64,000 nucleotides of DNA from Microbulbifer sp. YPW16 (GCF_021290385.1 NZ_CP089928.1:3057501-3121500), one strand, 5' to 3'; shown: positions 9,493 to 18,732, counted from the first letter of the stretch. The notes: a model not told the origin generated them from the letters alone. A program made the numbers and translations.

Positions 9493-10395
9493 ATGCAGCG
9501 AGTGCAATCCCCCCTTGCCCCGGGCTTCTCAATGTCGCGACTGGCCATGGGCCTTTGGCGGCTGGTCGATTGGGGCTATTCCCCCCGGGAGCTGGTTGAA
9601 CTGACCGAAAAGCTCCTGGATATGGGGGTAACCACATTCGACCTGGCGGATATCTACGGAGACTATCGTTGCGAGGCCCTTTACGGTGAGGCCCTGCGGC
9701 TCGATCCGGGACTGCGGGGGAAAATGGAGATCGTCTCCAAGTGCGGAATCAAGCTCTGCGGTAAGGACAATGGTTTCCGGCTGAACCACTATGACAGTAG
9801 CGCTGCTCACGTGAACGCCGCGGTGGAATCCAGCCTGGCCAAGCTGGGCACGGATTACCTTGACCTGCTGCTCCTGCATCGCCCGGATCCGCTGATGGAC
9901 GCCGATGTACTGGCGGCTGTCCTGCAGGGCCTGCTGGATGCGGGCAAGATACGTGCGGTGGGGGTATCCAATTTCCTGCCACATCAGTTCGAGCTGTTGC
10001 AGTCGCGCCTGCAGGCGCCGCTGGTGGTCAACCAGATCGAGGTGTCGCTACTGCACAGCGACCCGCTGTTCGACGGCCAGCTGGATTTCTGCCAGCGGGA
10101 GCGGGTACTCCCCATGGCCTGGTCACCGTTTGCGGGCGGTGCTCTGTTTACGGGGGGCGGAGAGGCGGCCCGGCGGGTGCAGTCCTGCCTGGAGGAGCTG
10201 TCCCTGGAGCTCGGCCTCGAGCCGCAACAGATTGCGCTGGCCTGGCTGCTGCGCCATCCCACCAATATGGTACCGGTGCTCGGCAGCGGCAACCCTGGCC
10301 GGCTTGAGGCGGCGGTGGCTGCGGCCACCCTCGAATTGCCGCTGGAAGCCTGGTTCCTGTTGCTCCGCGCAGCGCGGGGAAGGGATGTGGACTGA
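9493..10395 (+). CDS. Aldo/keto reductase, YdhF type
   Basis: A 300-residue NADPH-dependent oxidoreductase of the aldo/keto reductase family, closest in memory to E. coli YdhF (298 residues). Shared segments include MGLWRLVDW, TTFDLADIYG (catalytic Asp and Tyr), EIVSKCGIKL (catalytic Lys), LLLHRPDPLMDADV (catalytic His), GVSNFLPHQF and PMAWSPFAGGALF. The start at 9493 matches the family N-terminus (MQRVQSPLAPGF); in-frame upstream codons from 9433 would add 20 unrelated residues. No signal peptide, so cytoplasmic. The physiological substrate is unknown. It stands alone, divergent from the bactofilin cluster and convergent with the next gene. Confidence 0.9.
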   Translation: MQRVQSPLAPGFSMSRLAMGLWRLVDWGYSPRELVELTEKLLDMGVTTFDLADIYGDYRCEALYGEALRLDPGLRGKMEIVSKCGIKLCGKDNGFRLNHYDSSAAHVNAAVESSLAKLGTDYLDLLLLHRPDPLMDADVLAAVLQGLLDAGKIRAVGVSNFLPHQFELLQSRLQAPLVVNQIEVSLLHSDPLFDGQLDFCQRERVLPMAWSPFAGGALFTGGGEAARRVQSCLEELSLELGLEPQQIALAWLLRHPTNMVPVLGSGNPGRLEAAVAAATLELPLEAWFLLLRAARGRDVD

Positions 10396-10410
10396 AAGCA
10401 GTTGGGGCGT

Positions 10411-10450
10411 GGCCGGGCTGGCGATATTGAGGCTGCCCGGCCGGGCTTTG
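10411..10450. terminator. Possible shared terminator between convergent genes
   Basis: ggccgggc (10411-10418) pairs with gcccggcc (10435-10442), followed by gggcttt. The T tract is poor, so this is tentative. Confidence 0.4.
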
Positions 10451-10460
10451 GGCGAGTGGT

Positions 10461-11414
10461 TCAGGTGCTGTCGCGGAAGAGGTTGTCCGGCACCAGCTCA
10501 TAGCCAAGCCGGTCCAGGTCGAATTCCTCCAGGGGGGCCAGGTGAACCGGTACCGCAAAACGGCGCAGCGGTTTACCGTCGCGCCGGTCCATAACCAGCA
10601 GGTCTTCATCCTGCAACCCGTGCAGCAGGCTGCCGGTATCGCTTTCCTTCACCACGCTGTCATATTCAACTTGCTCACCGAGGCGGATAAAGCGGTATTC
10701 CTGTCCGGCCCGCTCAATCCGTAACCAGGCTTCACCGCTCGCTTTCCCGGGTTCACCGAGGATCAGCGGGCCGTGCTGGTCCGAGCCCAGGGCCTCCAGC
10801 GGCGTGTCGATTTCGGTTTCCAGCAGGGTTCCCACCCACACCCAGCCGGACAGGCCGATGCGGCTCAGTTGCCACTCGCTGAGCCAGACTGTCTGGTCCT
10901 CATCGATGCGGAACTCGCTGTACTCGCGCTGGCCCTCGCGATTGTCGAAATGGATTTCAGCGTCGGGATTGTGCTTGCGGAAACTGTGGAGCTGCTGGGT
11001 CATCTCGTAATTGACTTCCCAGTGTTTGCGCAGTCGCCACTGCATGGGGTAAGGGCTCCATTCAACGATGTACTCCTCGCGCTCGCGGATGGTTTCGGCC
11101 ACCCGCCAGAAGGCACCATCGATCAGGACGCACTTGTCGCCAGGCAGGCTGCCCGGTGCGATCATGCTGTTTTCGGTTGAGGCTTCCGACGCATTCACCA
11201 CATGCTGTCCGCGCCCCTCGATCACCTCGTACCAGGGGAAGCCATGGCGCAGCGGCGGTGGGAAAGCCAGTGGGGGACGCCCGGCCAGCAGCCGGCGAAA
11301 AAGCACTGACTTTTCGATCTCGCCATCCGAGAGGGTATACCCCTCCTTATGGCTTACCTGTCCCCACGCGAACGCCGCGCGTATTAATTGTTTTTCTCGA
11401 TCTGAAAAGCTCAT
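10461..11414 (-). CDS. Conserved-looking hypothetical protein
   Basis: I do not recognise this 317-residue protein. It is acidic, rich in Trp, Glu and Arg, and has no signal peptide or membrane helix, so it is probably cytoplasmic. The middle is full of aromatic and charged beta-type segments (REREEYIVEWSPYPMQW, TVWLSEWQLS), and the C-terminal third has EDLLVMDRRDGKPLRRF. Two starts are possible: MSFSDREKQL at 11414 (chosen because it begins a clean soluble helix) or an ATG at 11450 that adds 12 hydrophobic residues. Neither has a strong ribosome binding site. It is convergent with the aldo/keto reductase and divergent from the alpha/beta hydrolase operon. Confidence 0.65.
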   Translation of the reverse strand: MSFSDREKQLIRAAFAWGQVSHKEGYTLSDGEIEKSVLFRRLLAGRPPLAFPPPLRHGFPWYEVIEGRGQHVVNASEASTENSMIAPGSLPGDKCVLIDGAFWRVAETIREREEYIVEWSPYPMQWRLRKHWEVNYEMTQQLHSFRKHNPDAEIHFDNREGQREYSEFRIDEDQTVWLSEWQLSRIGLSGWVWVGTLLETEIDTPLEALGSDQHGPLILGEPGKASGEAWLRIERAGQEYRFIRLGEQVEYDSVVKESDTGSLLHGLQDEDLLVMDRRDGKPLRRFAVPVHLAPLEEFDLDRLGYELVPDNLFRDST

Positions 11415-11565
11415 TGGAAATACGAGGAACCCTGATTGAGCCGTAACCATAACACCGGCCAGAGGGGGACGCCACGGTAGCCAGCCACGGCGGAAAACGG
11501 CACCCGGGGGTAAATTTGGGTAGACTTGTGGGCGATCTCGATGGGGCGATCAAGGAGAATACAGT

Positions 11566-13047
11566 TTGGCCGGGACCAGAAAGATTATTGCGGGGCTCGC
11601 CGTGCTGGTGGCAAGCCTGTGGTTGCGTACAGATGCACTGGGCCAGGCGGCGGGCGCAGAGACCTGTTACCTGGATGGCTGGCGCAACCCGTTGCGCTGC
11701 TACCGGCTGCCGATCGAGAGCGAGCCGGAAGCGCCGCAACTTGCCGTGATGGTGGCGCCGGCAGTCAATAACAGTGGCGAGGAGCCTCTGTACCTGCTTG
11801 CGGGCGGGCCGGGGCAGGCGGCCAGTGACCTGGCGCCGCTCCTCAACGCATTCGAGCCTGTCAACCGGGAGCGGGACATTGTCATGGTGGATCGCCGTGG
11901 TGCCGGGCGCTCGGGCGCGTTCCGCTGTGGTATCGAGGACCAGCGTTCCCTGGACCTGGACGCCTTTGCCCGCAAACTGGCTGACTGCTACCTGGATCGG
12001 GCCGAATTTGCCGAGTCGCTCAGTAGCCGGCAGACCGTTGAAGACCTGGAAATGGTGCGTTCCCGGCTGGGCCATGAGCGCATTGCGCTCTGGGGCGGAT
12101 CCTGGGGCACGCGCACTGCACTCCTCTACCAGCAGTGGCATCCGCAATCGGTCAGCGAACTGGTACTGGATGCGGTGGCACCCATCGACACCAAGGTATT
12201 CCTGACGGCCAGGGCAGCCGAGGATGCGTTGCAGGCACTGCAACGCGACTGCGCAAACGACCCGGCCTGCGCACGCCTGGGCAATTGGCGGGCACAGCTC
12301 GACGCGCTGCTGGAATCATGGGACCAGGGTGGCCGCCCGGTATTGTCCGATCCGCTCACCGGCCAGCCATTGACTGAGCCCATGGCTCGCTGGGAATTTG
12401 CCAATGCCATCCGTACGGTACTCTACGACCCTCGTGCTGCTGCCCAGCTCCCCTTTGCCATCACCGAGGCGCACAGCGGTAACCTGCAGCCCCTGGTGGG
12501 CCTGTCCGGGCTATTCGTGAAGAGCACCGAGTCGATGTCCATGGGCCTGACCTTCTCGGTGGCCTGTGCCGAAGAACTGAACCGGATCAGCGCCGATGAG
12601 ATCGCCGCTGACAGCGACGGCACTTTCCTGGGTACCGCCTTTCTCGACCTGTTCCAGCACGGCTGCCGTGGCTGGCCGGTAAAGGAAAAACCCTATGCGG
12701 CGCCGGAACCCAGGGCACAGCCGGTATTGTTGATTTCCGGGGAGGCGGACCCGATTACCCCGCCGCGTTATGCAGACGAGGCGCTGGGCTACCTGGCGGA
12801 CAAGCAGCACCTGGTGGTTGCCAGCGGTGGGCATATCAATTCCCCACGCGGCTGTATCCCCGAACTGATCGCCCGCTTCCTTGCGCAGCCCGCGGAGGAG
12901 CTGGACAGCACCTGTACCCGGGAGATCAGCCGGCCGCCGTTTATGGTGGCCAGCTACGGCCCCGATATCGGTGGCACTGCGGGGAATCCGGTAAAGGAGC
13001 CTGGGACTGGAGGCCGGCATGACTCCGGCGAGGAGGCTGGAGAGTGA
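11566..13047 (+). CDS. Secreted alpha/beta hydrolase, proline-iminopeptidase / TAP-like
   Basis: A 493-residue protein with an N-terminal signal peptide (about 1-26, ending near DALGQ) and an alpha/beta-hydrolase fold. Visible features are the oxyanion loop LLAGGPGQAA, VMVDRRGAGRSG, the nucleophile elbow GGSWGT (Ser179), the acid SGEADPITPP and the catalytic-His segment SGGHINSPRG. The layout matches tripeptidyl-aminopeptidase-like / proline iminopeptidase enzymes, so it probably cleaves short peptides in the periplasm; the substrate is not shown. The start is TTG at 11566, supported by AAGGAG 7 nt upstream; no ATG lies in the right place. Its stop overlaps the GTG start of the ABC ATPase, so peptidase and exporter are made together. 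Confidence 0.87.
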   Translation: MAGTRKIIAGLAVLVASLWLRTDALGQAAGAETCYLDGWRNPLRCYRLPIESEPEAPQLAVMVAPAVNNSGEEPLYLLAGGPGQAASDLAPLLNAFEPVNRERDIVMVDRRGAGRSGAFRCGIEDQRSLDLDAFARKLADCYLDRAEFAESLSSRQTVEDLEMVRSRLGHERIALWGGSWGTRTALLYQQWHPQSVSELVLDAVAPIDTKVFLTARAAEDALQALQRDCANDPACARLGNWRAQLDALLESWDQGGRPVLSDPLTGQPLTEPMARWEFANAIRTVLYDPRAAAQLPFAITEAHSGNLQPLVGLSGLFVKSTESMSMGLTFSVACAEELNRISADEIAADSDGTFLGTAFLDLFQHGCRGWPVKEKPYAAPEPRAQPVLLISGEADPITPPRYADEALGYLADKQHLVVASGGHINSPRGCIPELIARFLAQPAEELDSTCTREISRPPFMVASYGPDIGGTAGNPVKEPGTGGRHDSGEEAGE

Positions 13048-13787
13048 TCGAGGTGAATTCGATCAGCAAGGCGTTTGCCGGCCGGCCGGTGCTGCGGGAG
13101 CTCGATTTCCGCGTGCCCGATGGTCGGATTACCGCCCTGCTGGGCGCCAACGGTGCTGGCAAGACGAGCTGCCTGCGAATTATCGGGGGCCTGTTGCGGG
13201 CCGATTCCGGGACGGTGCGCGTTGGCGGTATCGACGTTGCCCGGGATCCGCTGGCAGTGCAGCGGCAGCTGGGTGTTGTGGGTGATCGGGAAGGCCTGTA
13301 CGAGCGGCTGACGGTGGAGGAGTACCTGACGCTGTTCGCGCGCATGCAGGGACTTGCCGGAGCTGCACTGCGCGAGTCGCTGGAATATGTGCGCCGGGAG
13401 CTGGAACTGGAGCCGCTGTGGCGGCGTCGCACGCGGGGCTTTTCCCAGGGGGAGCGGATGAAGGTCTCCCTGGCGCGGGCGCTGGTGCATCGCCCTCAGC
13501 ACCTGATCCTCGATGAGCCCACCCGCGGCCTGGATGTATTGGCTGCGCGCCTGCTGCGCCGTACCCTCCTGCGGCTGCGGGATGCGGGAACCACTATTCT
13601 TTTTTCGAGCCACGTCATGTCCGAGGTGCTGGAGCTGTCCGACAGTGTGCTGGTGATGGCCCGTGGCTGTATCGTCGGCAGCGGTACGCCGCAGGCCCTG
13701 ATCCGTGAGGCGGGTTGCTCTAATCTGGAGGACGCGTTTGTCGCCCTGGCCTATGGCGACAGGCAGGCAGGGGAGGTGCCGGCTTGA
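13044..13787 (+). CDS. ABC transporter ATP-binding protein, NatA-like
   Basis: A 247-residue ATPase. It has Walker A GANGAGKT (about 35-42), signature FSQGERMKVSLARAL, Walker B HLILDEPT, and the H-loop SSHVMSEV. The pattern fits NatA/YhaQ-type ATPases that pair with ABC-2 permeases. GTG start overlaps the hydrolase stop (GTGA), with GGAGG upstream. It energises the permease encoded next; together they should export an ion, drug or lipid across the inner membrane. Substrate unknown. Confidence 0.92.
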   Translation: MIEVNSISKAFAGRPVLRELDFRVPDGRITALLGANGAGKTSCLRIIGGLLRADSGTVRVGGIDVARDPLAVQRQLGVVGDREGLYERLTVEEYLTLFARMQGLAGAALRESLEYVRRELELEPLWRRRTRGFSQGERMKVSLARALVHRPQHLILDEPTRGLDVLAARLLRRTLLRLRDAGTTILFSSHVMSEVLELSDSVLVMARGCIVGSGTPQALIREAGCSNLEDAFVALAYGDRQAGEVPA

Positions 13788-14974
13788 ACCGATTGACAGA
13801 AATACTGCGCGGCCCCACGGCGGCGCTGCTGCACAAGGAATTCCTTGAAGCCTGGCGGGATCGCCGGGCGCTGTGGATGGCAGTCTGCTTCTCCCTGCTG
13901 TTTCCTGCCATGCTGGCGGGGGGCAGTATCTTTATGGTGAAGAAGCAGGCTGAGGAGATCTCCCGCCTGGCCCTGCTGGGCTCGGCATCTGCGCCGTTGC
14001 TGGAGCAGCGGCTACGCGGTGGCGGCCTGGAGGTCGATGCGCTGGCAGAGGGAGACCCGGCGGAACTGCTGGCGGGTGACTACGACATAGTGCTGTGGGT
14101 GCAGGAGGGTTTTGCCGAGGAGTACCGCAACTTCGGGGCGCCGCCCCTGTACCTGTATATCGACAGCTCCTCTTCCTCATCCCCGCGCGCGCAGCGGCAC
14201 CTGCAGGAGCGGTTGGGAGCGCTGCAGCAGCTGGTGGTTCAGCAGCGGGTCACTGCCCGCGGCCTTGCCCCGCAGTTGCTGGCCCCCTGGCGACTGGAAG
14301 TGCGTGATGTCAGTACCCCCTCGCGCCGAGGTGCGGTGCTACTGGCGATGGTGCCGGGTCTGCTGATCCTGACCCTGTTTGTCGCCAGTCTGGCGACATC
14401 CGTCGATACGTCTGCCGGGGAGCGCGAGCGGCTGAGCCTGGAAACGCTGCTCCTACAGCCGTTGCCCGGGTGGCAGGTGATCCTGGCCAAAACCCTGGCG
14501 GTGGCCAGCATGGGCTGGGCCGGGGCGCTGCTCGCGCTGGTTGCGCTGGTGTCGCTGATGCCGTTGATGCCGCTGGCGGAGCTGGGCATACAGCAGGCCA
14601 CCACTCTCAGCGGGGTATTGACGATGGGGCTGTTGTTGCTGCCGCTTGCCCTGCTGGTGGCGGTGGTGCAGATTCTGCTGGCATTGCGTTCCGGCTCCTT
14701 CAAGGATGCGCAGACGCAGTTGAGTATCCTGCAGGTAGCGCCGGTGTTGTTGCTGATGATGCTGGATATGTCCCGGGTCGAGCTGGGTGGTTTCTTCTGG
14801 CAGCTGGTGCCACTGGTGGGCCAGCAGCAATGGCTCAAGGCCCTGCTGGTGGGGGAATCCGTGCCGGCGGCTACGCTGCTGGCGGGGTCCGCCGCGACCC
14901 TGCTGCTGGTGGCCGTGGCCATTCGCCTGGGTGCCCGGGCGCTGCAGCGTGAAGCCCTGCTCAGTGCCGCCTAG
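13784..14974 (+). CDS. ABC-2 type permease, NatB-like
   Basis: A 396-residue integral membrane protein. It has one N-terminal helix (about 29-47), a large extracytoplasmic domain (to about 180), and then a cluster of helices (about 190-390) including LLAMVPGLLILTLFVASLAT and a GERERLSLETLLLQPLPGW loop typical of the NatB family. TTG start overlaps the ATPase stop and has GGGAGG upstream; this is the third coupled gene in the operon. It forms the channel for the NatA-like ATPase. Confidence 0.88.
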   Translation: MNRLTEILRGPTAALLHKEFLEAWRDRRALWMAVCFSLLFPAMLAGGSIFMVKKQAEEISRLALLGSASAPLLEQRLRGGGLEVDALAEGDPAELLAGDYDIVLWVQEGFAEEYRNFGAPPLYLYIDSSSSSSPRAQRHLQERLGALQQLVVQQRVTARGLAPQLLAPWRLEVRDVSTPSRRGAVLLAMVPGLLILTLFVASLATSVDTSAGERERLSLETLLLQPLPGWQVILAKTLAVASMGWAGALLALVALVSLMPLMPLAELGIQQATTLSGVLTMGLLLLPLALLVAVVQILLALRSGSFKDAQTQLSILQVAPVLLLMMLDMSRVELGGFFWQLVPLVGQQQWLKALLVGESVPAATLLAGSAATLLLVAVAIRLGARALQREALLSAA

Positions 14975-15022
14975 CAACTGGCAGCGGGTATAGAGAAGCG
15001 TCGAGGACTGGTGAGGTAAAAG

Positions 15023-16135
15023 ATGACGAGCATACACGACGGCCTGCTCACGGTGGACCTGCAGGCCGCCGGCGATAATTTCCTGGCGCTGGACCAGCGG
15101 TTACGCGCGGGCAGCCGCTGCGGCGCGGTGGTCAAGGCGGATGCCTACGGCCTGGGGGTGGGTGAGCTGGCCCCGGTGTTTTACCGCCGCGGCTGCCGAG
15201 ACTTTTTTATCGCCACCCTCGACGAGGGGCTGGAGCTGCGCGATATCCTCGAGCCCGACGCCCGGATTTATGTGCTTACCGGTGTGAGGCCGGGGCGCGA
15301 GCTGGAATGCATCCGGGCCGGGCTGATCCCGAATGTCTTTACCCTGCAACAACTGCGGGCCTGGGTGGATGCCTGTAATGCGGCCGGTTCCCCGGCCCCC
15401 TGTGGCCTCAAGATCGATTCGGGCATGACCCGGCTGGGGATGACCGCCGAGGAGTTTGACCAGCTGTTGCGCGAGCGCGGGCTGCTCAGGGAGGCGGGCA
15501 TCCAGGTGGTGATGAGCCATCTCGCCTGCGCGGATGACCCCGCCCACCCGCACAACCGCCGGCAGCTGGAAGCATTCCGGCGTGCCGGCGAGCGACTGCG
15601 GGAGCAATTGCCGGAAGTCCAGTTGAGCCTGGCAAATTCGTCGGGAATCCACCTGGATGAGTCCTATCACTTCGATATCGCCCGACCCGGTTCGGCGCTC
15701 TACGGCGTCAATCCGCAGCCTGCAGTCGCCAACCCCATGCGCGCCGTGGTTCACCTCAGCCTGCCCGTGGTGCAGCAGCGACATGTCTCCCGTGACAGTT
15801 GGGTAGGCTACGGTGCCACCCAGCAGGCACCGGCCGGTAGCTGGCTGGCAGTGGCCCGGGGTGGATATGCCGACGGTATTATCCGGGCCCAGGGCGGGCG
15901 CGGTTGTGGCTGGGCCTGCGGGCGCCGTTTGCCCATGGTGGGCAGGGTTTCCATGGATTCCACGGTGTTTGATATCAGCGCGCTGGCTGCCCGGGAGCGT
16001 GACAGACTGGGGCATATCGAGGTGCTGAACGACCAGGTAACCGTCGACGAGGTCGCGGAGTACGCGGGGACCATCGGCTATGAAATCCTGACCAGCCTTG
16101 GCCGCCGTTATACGCGCCGCTATACAGGAAATTGA
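15023..16135 (+). CDS. alr: Alanine racemase
   Basis: A 370-residue PLP enzyme that interconverts L- and D-alanine for peptidoglycan. The PLP-binding lysine is in VVKADAYGLG (about residue 38), the LKIDSGMTRLGM segment carries the active-site Arg region, and the catalytic Tyr is in VGYGATQQAP. ANSSGIH and ARPGSALYGVNP are also conserved. Family-normal length, cytoplasmic. ATG with GAGGT upstream. It ends 2 bp before the preferred birA start, so it is in one operon with birA and coaX. The gene could equally be dadX-like, but no D-amino-acid dehydrogenase is near. Confidence 0.95.
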   Translation: MTSIHDGLLTVDLQAAGDNFLALDQRLRAGSRCGAVVKADAYGLGVGELAPVFYRRGCRDFFIATLDEGLELRDILEPDARIYVLTGVRPGRELECIRAGLIPNVFTLQQLRAWVDACNAAGSPAPCGLKIDSGMTRLGMTAEEFDQLLRERGLLREAGIQVVMSHLACADDPAHPHNRRQLEAFRRAGERLREQLPEVQLSLANSSGIHLDESYHFDIARPGSALYGVNPQPAVANPMRAVVHLSLPVVQQRHVSRDSWVGYGATQQAPAGSWLAVARGGYADGIIRAQGGRGCGWACGRRLPMVGRVSMDSTVFDISALAARERDRLGHIEVLNDQVTVDEVAEYAGTIGYEILTSLGRRYTRRYTGN

Positions 16136-16137
16136 AT

Positions 16138-17145
16138 GTGACCAATGTCGACCGGAAAAATCCCCTGGGCCAGCTGCGGCCAGTACTGGAGTTGCTGGCT
16201 GACGGCGAAGTGCACTCGGGCCAGGCGCTCGGGGCGGCCCTGGGGGTAAGCCGTGCGGCCGTGTGGAAGCAGTTGCAGAAACTGGCGGATTACGGCCTGG
16301 AGCTGGAATCGGTAAAAGGGCGGGGCTACCGGGTCCCGGGAGGCCTGGACCTGCTGTCCGGGGCGCAGATGGAGGAGGCCATGGCGCCGCGGGCCCGCGA
16401 CTTGCTCGGGGGGTTGGTCCTGAGGGACGAAGTGGACTCCACCAATGCCCGCATGCTGGCCCTCCTGGAGCGCGGGGAAGGTCACGGCGTGGCCATGCTG
16501 GCCGAACGACAGACTGACGGGCGCGGCCGGCGCGGGCGGCAGTGGATCAGCCCGTTCAGCGCCGGCGTCAGCCTGTCGGTGGGCTGGCAGTTCAGCGGCG
16601 GTGTGCAGCTGCTCGAGGGCCTCAGCCTGGCGGTGGGCGTGGCACTGGCGGAGGCGCTGGAAGAGTTTGCGGTGCCGGATGTGAGCCTCAAGTGGCCCAA
16701 TGACGTCTGGTGCCGGGGGCGCAAGCTGGCCGGTGTGCTACTGGAGCTCAGTGGCGACCTCACCGATCGCTGCGGCGTGGTGGTGGGTGTGGGAGTGAAC
16801 GTTGGGTTGCCCCAGGCGCAGGCCGCGGCGATCGACCAGCCCTGGATCGACCTGCAGCAGGTGCGGCCGGGTATCGAGCGCAATGCGCTCGCTGCCGCCA
16901 TGCTCAGCCGCTTGCTGGCGCTGCTGGCCGACTACCCGGAGCGGGGTTTCGCCGCTTACCGCGATGCCTGGCTGGCCCGCGATGCCTTTGCCGGGCGCCG
17001 GGTGGAGCTGCAGTCGGCACAGCAATCATGGCGAGGCACTGCCCGCGGCGTGGACGCCAGCGGGGCGTTGGTGCTGGAGCTGGATAGCGGTGAGCAGCGC
17101 AGTTTTCATGGGGGGGAAGTTTCCCTGCGGGAGGCATTGCGGTGA
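16138..17145 (+). CDS. birA: Biotin operon repressor / biotin-[acetyl-CoA-carboxylase] ligase
   Basis: A 335-residue two-function protein. The N-terminal winged helix (about 10-60, ALGVSRAAVWKQLQKL) binds DNA. The ligase core has GRGRRGRQWISP, SLKWPNDVW, KLAGVLLEL and GVGVNVG, followed by a small C-terminal domain. It joins biotin to the biotin carrier protein and uses biotinyl-AMP as co-repressor. GTG at 16138 is chosen because AGGAA lies 7 nt before it; a TTG at 16132 overlaps the alr stop but its site is too close. The stop overlaps coaX by 4 bp (GTGA). Confidence 0.94.
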   Translation: MTNVDRKNPLGQLRPVLELLADGEVHSGQALGAALGVSRAAVWKQLQKLADYGLELESVKGRGYRVPGGLDLLSGAQMEEAMAPRARDLLGGLVLRDEVDSTNARMLALLERGEGHGVAMLAERQTDGRGRRGRQWISPFSAGVSLSVGWQFSGGVQLLEGLSLAVGVALAEALEEFAVPDVSLKWPNDVWCRGRKLAGVLLELSGDLTDRCGVVVGVGVNVGLPQAQAAAIDQPWIDLQQVRPGIERNALAAAMLSRLLALLADYPERGFAAYRDAWLARDAFAGRRVELQSAQQSWRGTARGVDASGALVLELDSGEQRSFHGGEVSLREALR

Positions 17146-17885
17146 TCCTCGAAATCGATATCGGCAATACGCGTGGCAAGTGGCGCCTGGTGCAGTCGCA
17201 ATCGGGTCATGCGGTGGCGCGAGGCGGGTTCGCCACCGGTGACCTGGCGCAGGGCCGCCTGCCGGCCCAGTGGGCCGGTGCCGGCCCGCGGCGGGTGCGG
17301 GTGGCCAATGTGGCCGGTGCGCGGATGGCGGAATTGCTGACCGCGGCGTTGCGCACGGACCTCTCACTGGAGCCGCAGTTTGCCCGGGTGGAGCGCCATT
17401 GTGCGGGCGTTACCTGCGGCTACCGGGATACGGCTGCGCTGGGGGTGGACCGGTGGCTGGCGGTGTTGGCCGCGCACCGGCGCGATCCCTCGCCGGCGCT
17501 GGTGGTGGACTGTGGCAGTGCCGTGACCCTGGACCTGCTGGGCACTGGCGGCCGGCACCGCGGGGGGTATATATTGCCGGGCCTGGAGCTGATGCGCCGG
17601 GCCCTGTACGCCGACACCGACGCGGTCAAGGTGGCGGGCCAGTTCATTGAGGGGATGTCGCTGGCGCCCGGCATCGATACCGCAGAGGCGGTGAACCGCG
17701 GCCTGCCGTCAATGGTGCTGGGCGCCATCGAGCGGGCACTGGCGGAGCTGCGTCGCAGCGAGGAGATGGAGCCGCTGCTGTGGCTGACCGGCGGCGATGG
17801 CCAGTTCTTCGCCAGCCTGTTCGGCGACGACGCGGAGCTGGTACCGGATCTCGTATTCGAGGGGCTGGGTATCAGCATTCCCTGA
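17142..17885 (+). CDS. coaX: Type III pantothenate kinase
   Basis: A 247-residue ASKHA-fold kinase that phosphorylates pantothenate, the first step of coenzyme A synthesis. Family motifs are seen: DIGNTRGKW (phosphate-binding loop), GVDRWLAVLAA, and VVDCGSAVTLDL with a following GGYILPGLELM. GTG start overlaps the birA stop. The birA-coaX-SPOR order before a tRNA cluster is shared with pseudomonads. Confidence 0.95.
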   Translation: MILEIDIGNTRGKWRLVQSQSGHAVARGGFATGDLAQGRLPAQWAGAGPRRVRVANVAGARMAELLTAALRTDLSLEPQFARVERHCAGVTCGYRDTAALGVDRWLAVLAAHRRDPSPALVVDCGSAVTLDLLGTGGRHRGGYILPGLELMRRALYADTDAVKVAGQFIEGMSLAPGIDTAEAVNRGLPSMVLGAIERALAELRRSEEMEPLLWLTGGDGQFFASLFGDDAELVPDLVFEGLGISIP

Positions 17886-17944
17886 ACATCACCAAGCGGT
17901 GAACAACACCAATCGACTCTCCCCTGTCTTCGGGAACAGACTCT

Positions 17945-18676
17945 ATGCGTTGGATTGTACTTGTCCTTTTTCTTGCCAATGTGGGCGTCTTTGCCTGGTT
18001 GCAGACCAGTGGGCATGCGCCGGTCACGCCTGACGCGGCAGTGACGACCGCGCCGCCGGCAGAAGCCGGGGATACCATCCGCCTGCTCAGCGAGCTGGAC
18101 CGGGATGAGCTGGAGTCCCGTGACAGCGCCGCGCCGGCGCCTCGCGCGCCAGCCAGCAGTGGCGCATCGACGACAGAGGGCCGGGCCGGGACCGCCGGTG
18201 CGGTCTGTACCCTCGTGGGGCCGTTTGAAGAGGGGTACCAGGGCGAGGACGTTGTGCAGCGCCTGCGGGCACTGCAGCTGGATGCGGAGCTGCGCGAAGT
18301 GGAGGTGCCGGGGCAGATGCGCTACTGGGTGTACCTGGAGCCGCTATCTTCACGCCGGGAGGCGTTCAACAGGTTACGGGAACTACAGGCCGCCGGGGTC
18401 GACAGTTACGTGATCCCGAAGGGATCCCTCACCCACGGTATCTCGTTCGGCATCTTCTCCGAGCGGGACCGGGCACAGTTGCTGTCTGATGAGCTGCGGG
18501 CGCAGGGCATTGACGCCCAGATGCGCGAGGAGCCGCAGATGATTGCCGAGCAGTGGGTGGTGTTGGCGCCCGGGGCTGCCGATGCGCTGGCGGGGGATTT
18601 CTGGGCGCAGCTGCAGCTGGACTATCCCGAGCTTGATCGGCGCCAGAATCTCTGTGCGGAGCTGGAAACCGACTAG
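17945..18676 (+). CDS. SPOR-domain membrane-anchored protein
   Basis: A 243-residue protein. One N-terminal membrane helix (about 3-20), then a Pro/Ala-rich linker (to about 75), then a long domain with SPOR-like units (CTLVGPFEEGYQGEDVVQRL, YWVYLEPLSSRREAFNRL, SFGIFSERDRAQLLSDEL). SPOR domains bind peptidoglycan with denuded glycan strands, usually at the division site. It sits after coaX as in related genomes. No partner is encoded nearby. Confidence 0.87.
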   Translation: MRWIVLVLFLANVGVFAWLQTSGHAPVTPDAAVTTAPPAEAGDTIRLLSELDRDELESRDSAAPAPRAPASSGASTTEGRAGTAGAVCTLVGPFEEGYQGEDVVQRLRALQLDAELREVEVPGQMRYWVYLEPLSSRREAFNRLRELQAAGVDSYVIPKGSLTHGISFGIFSERDRAQLLSDELRAQGIDAQMREEPQMIAEQWVVLAPGAADALAGDFWAQLQLDYPELDRRQNLCAELETD

Positions 18677-18732
18677 GCCCGGGAGGTGAGCCGCAGTTGA
18701 CCGGGGGGAGAAAAAACTCGCGCTCAAAACGG

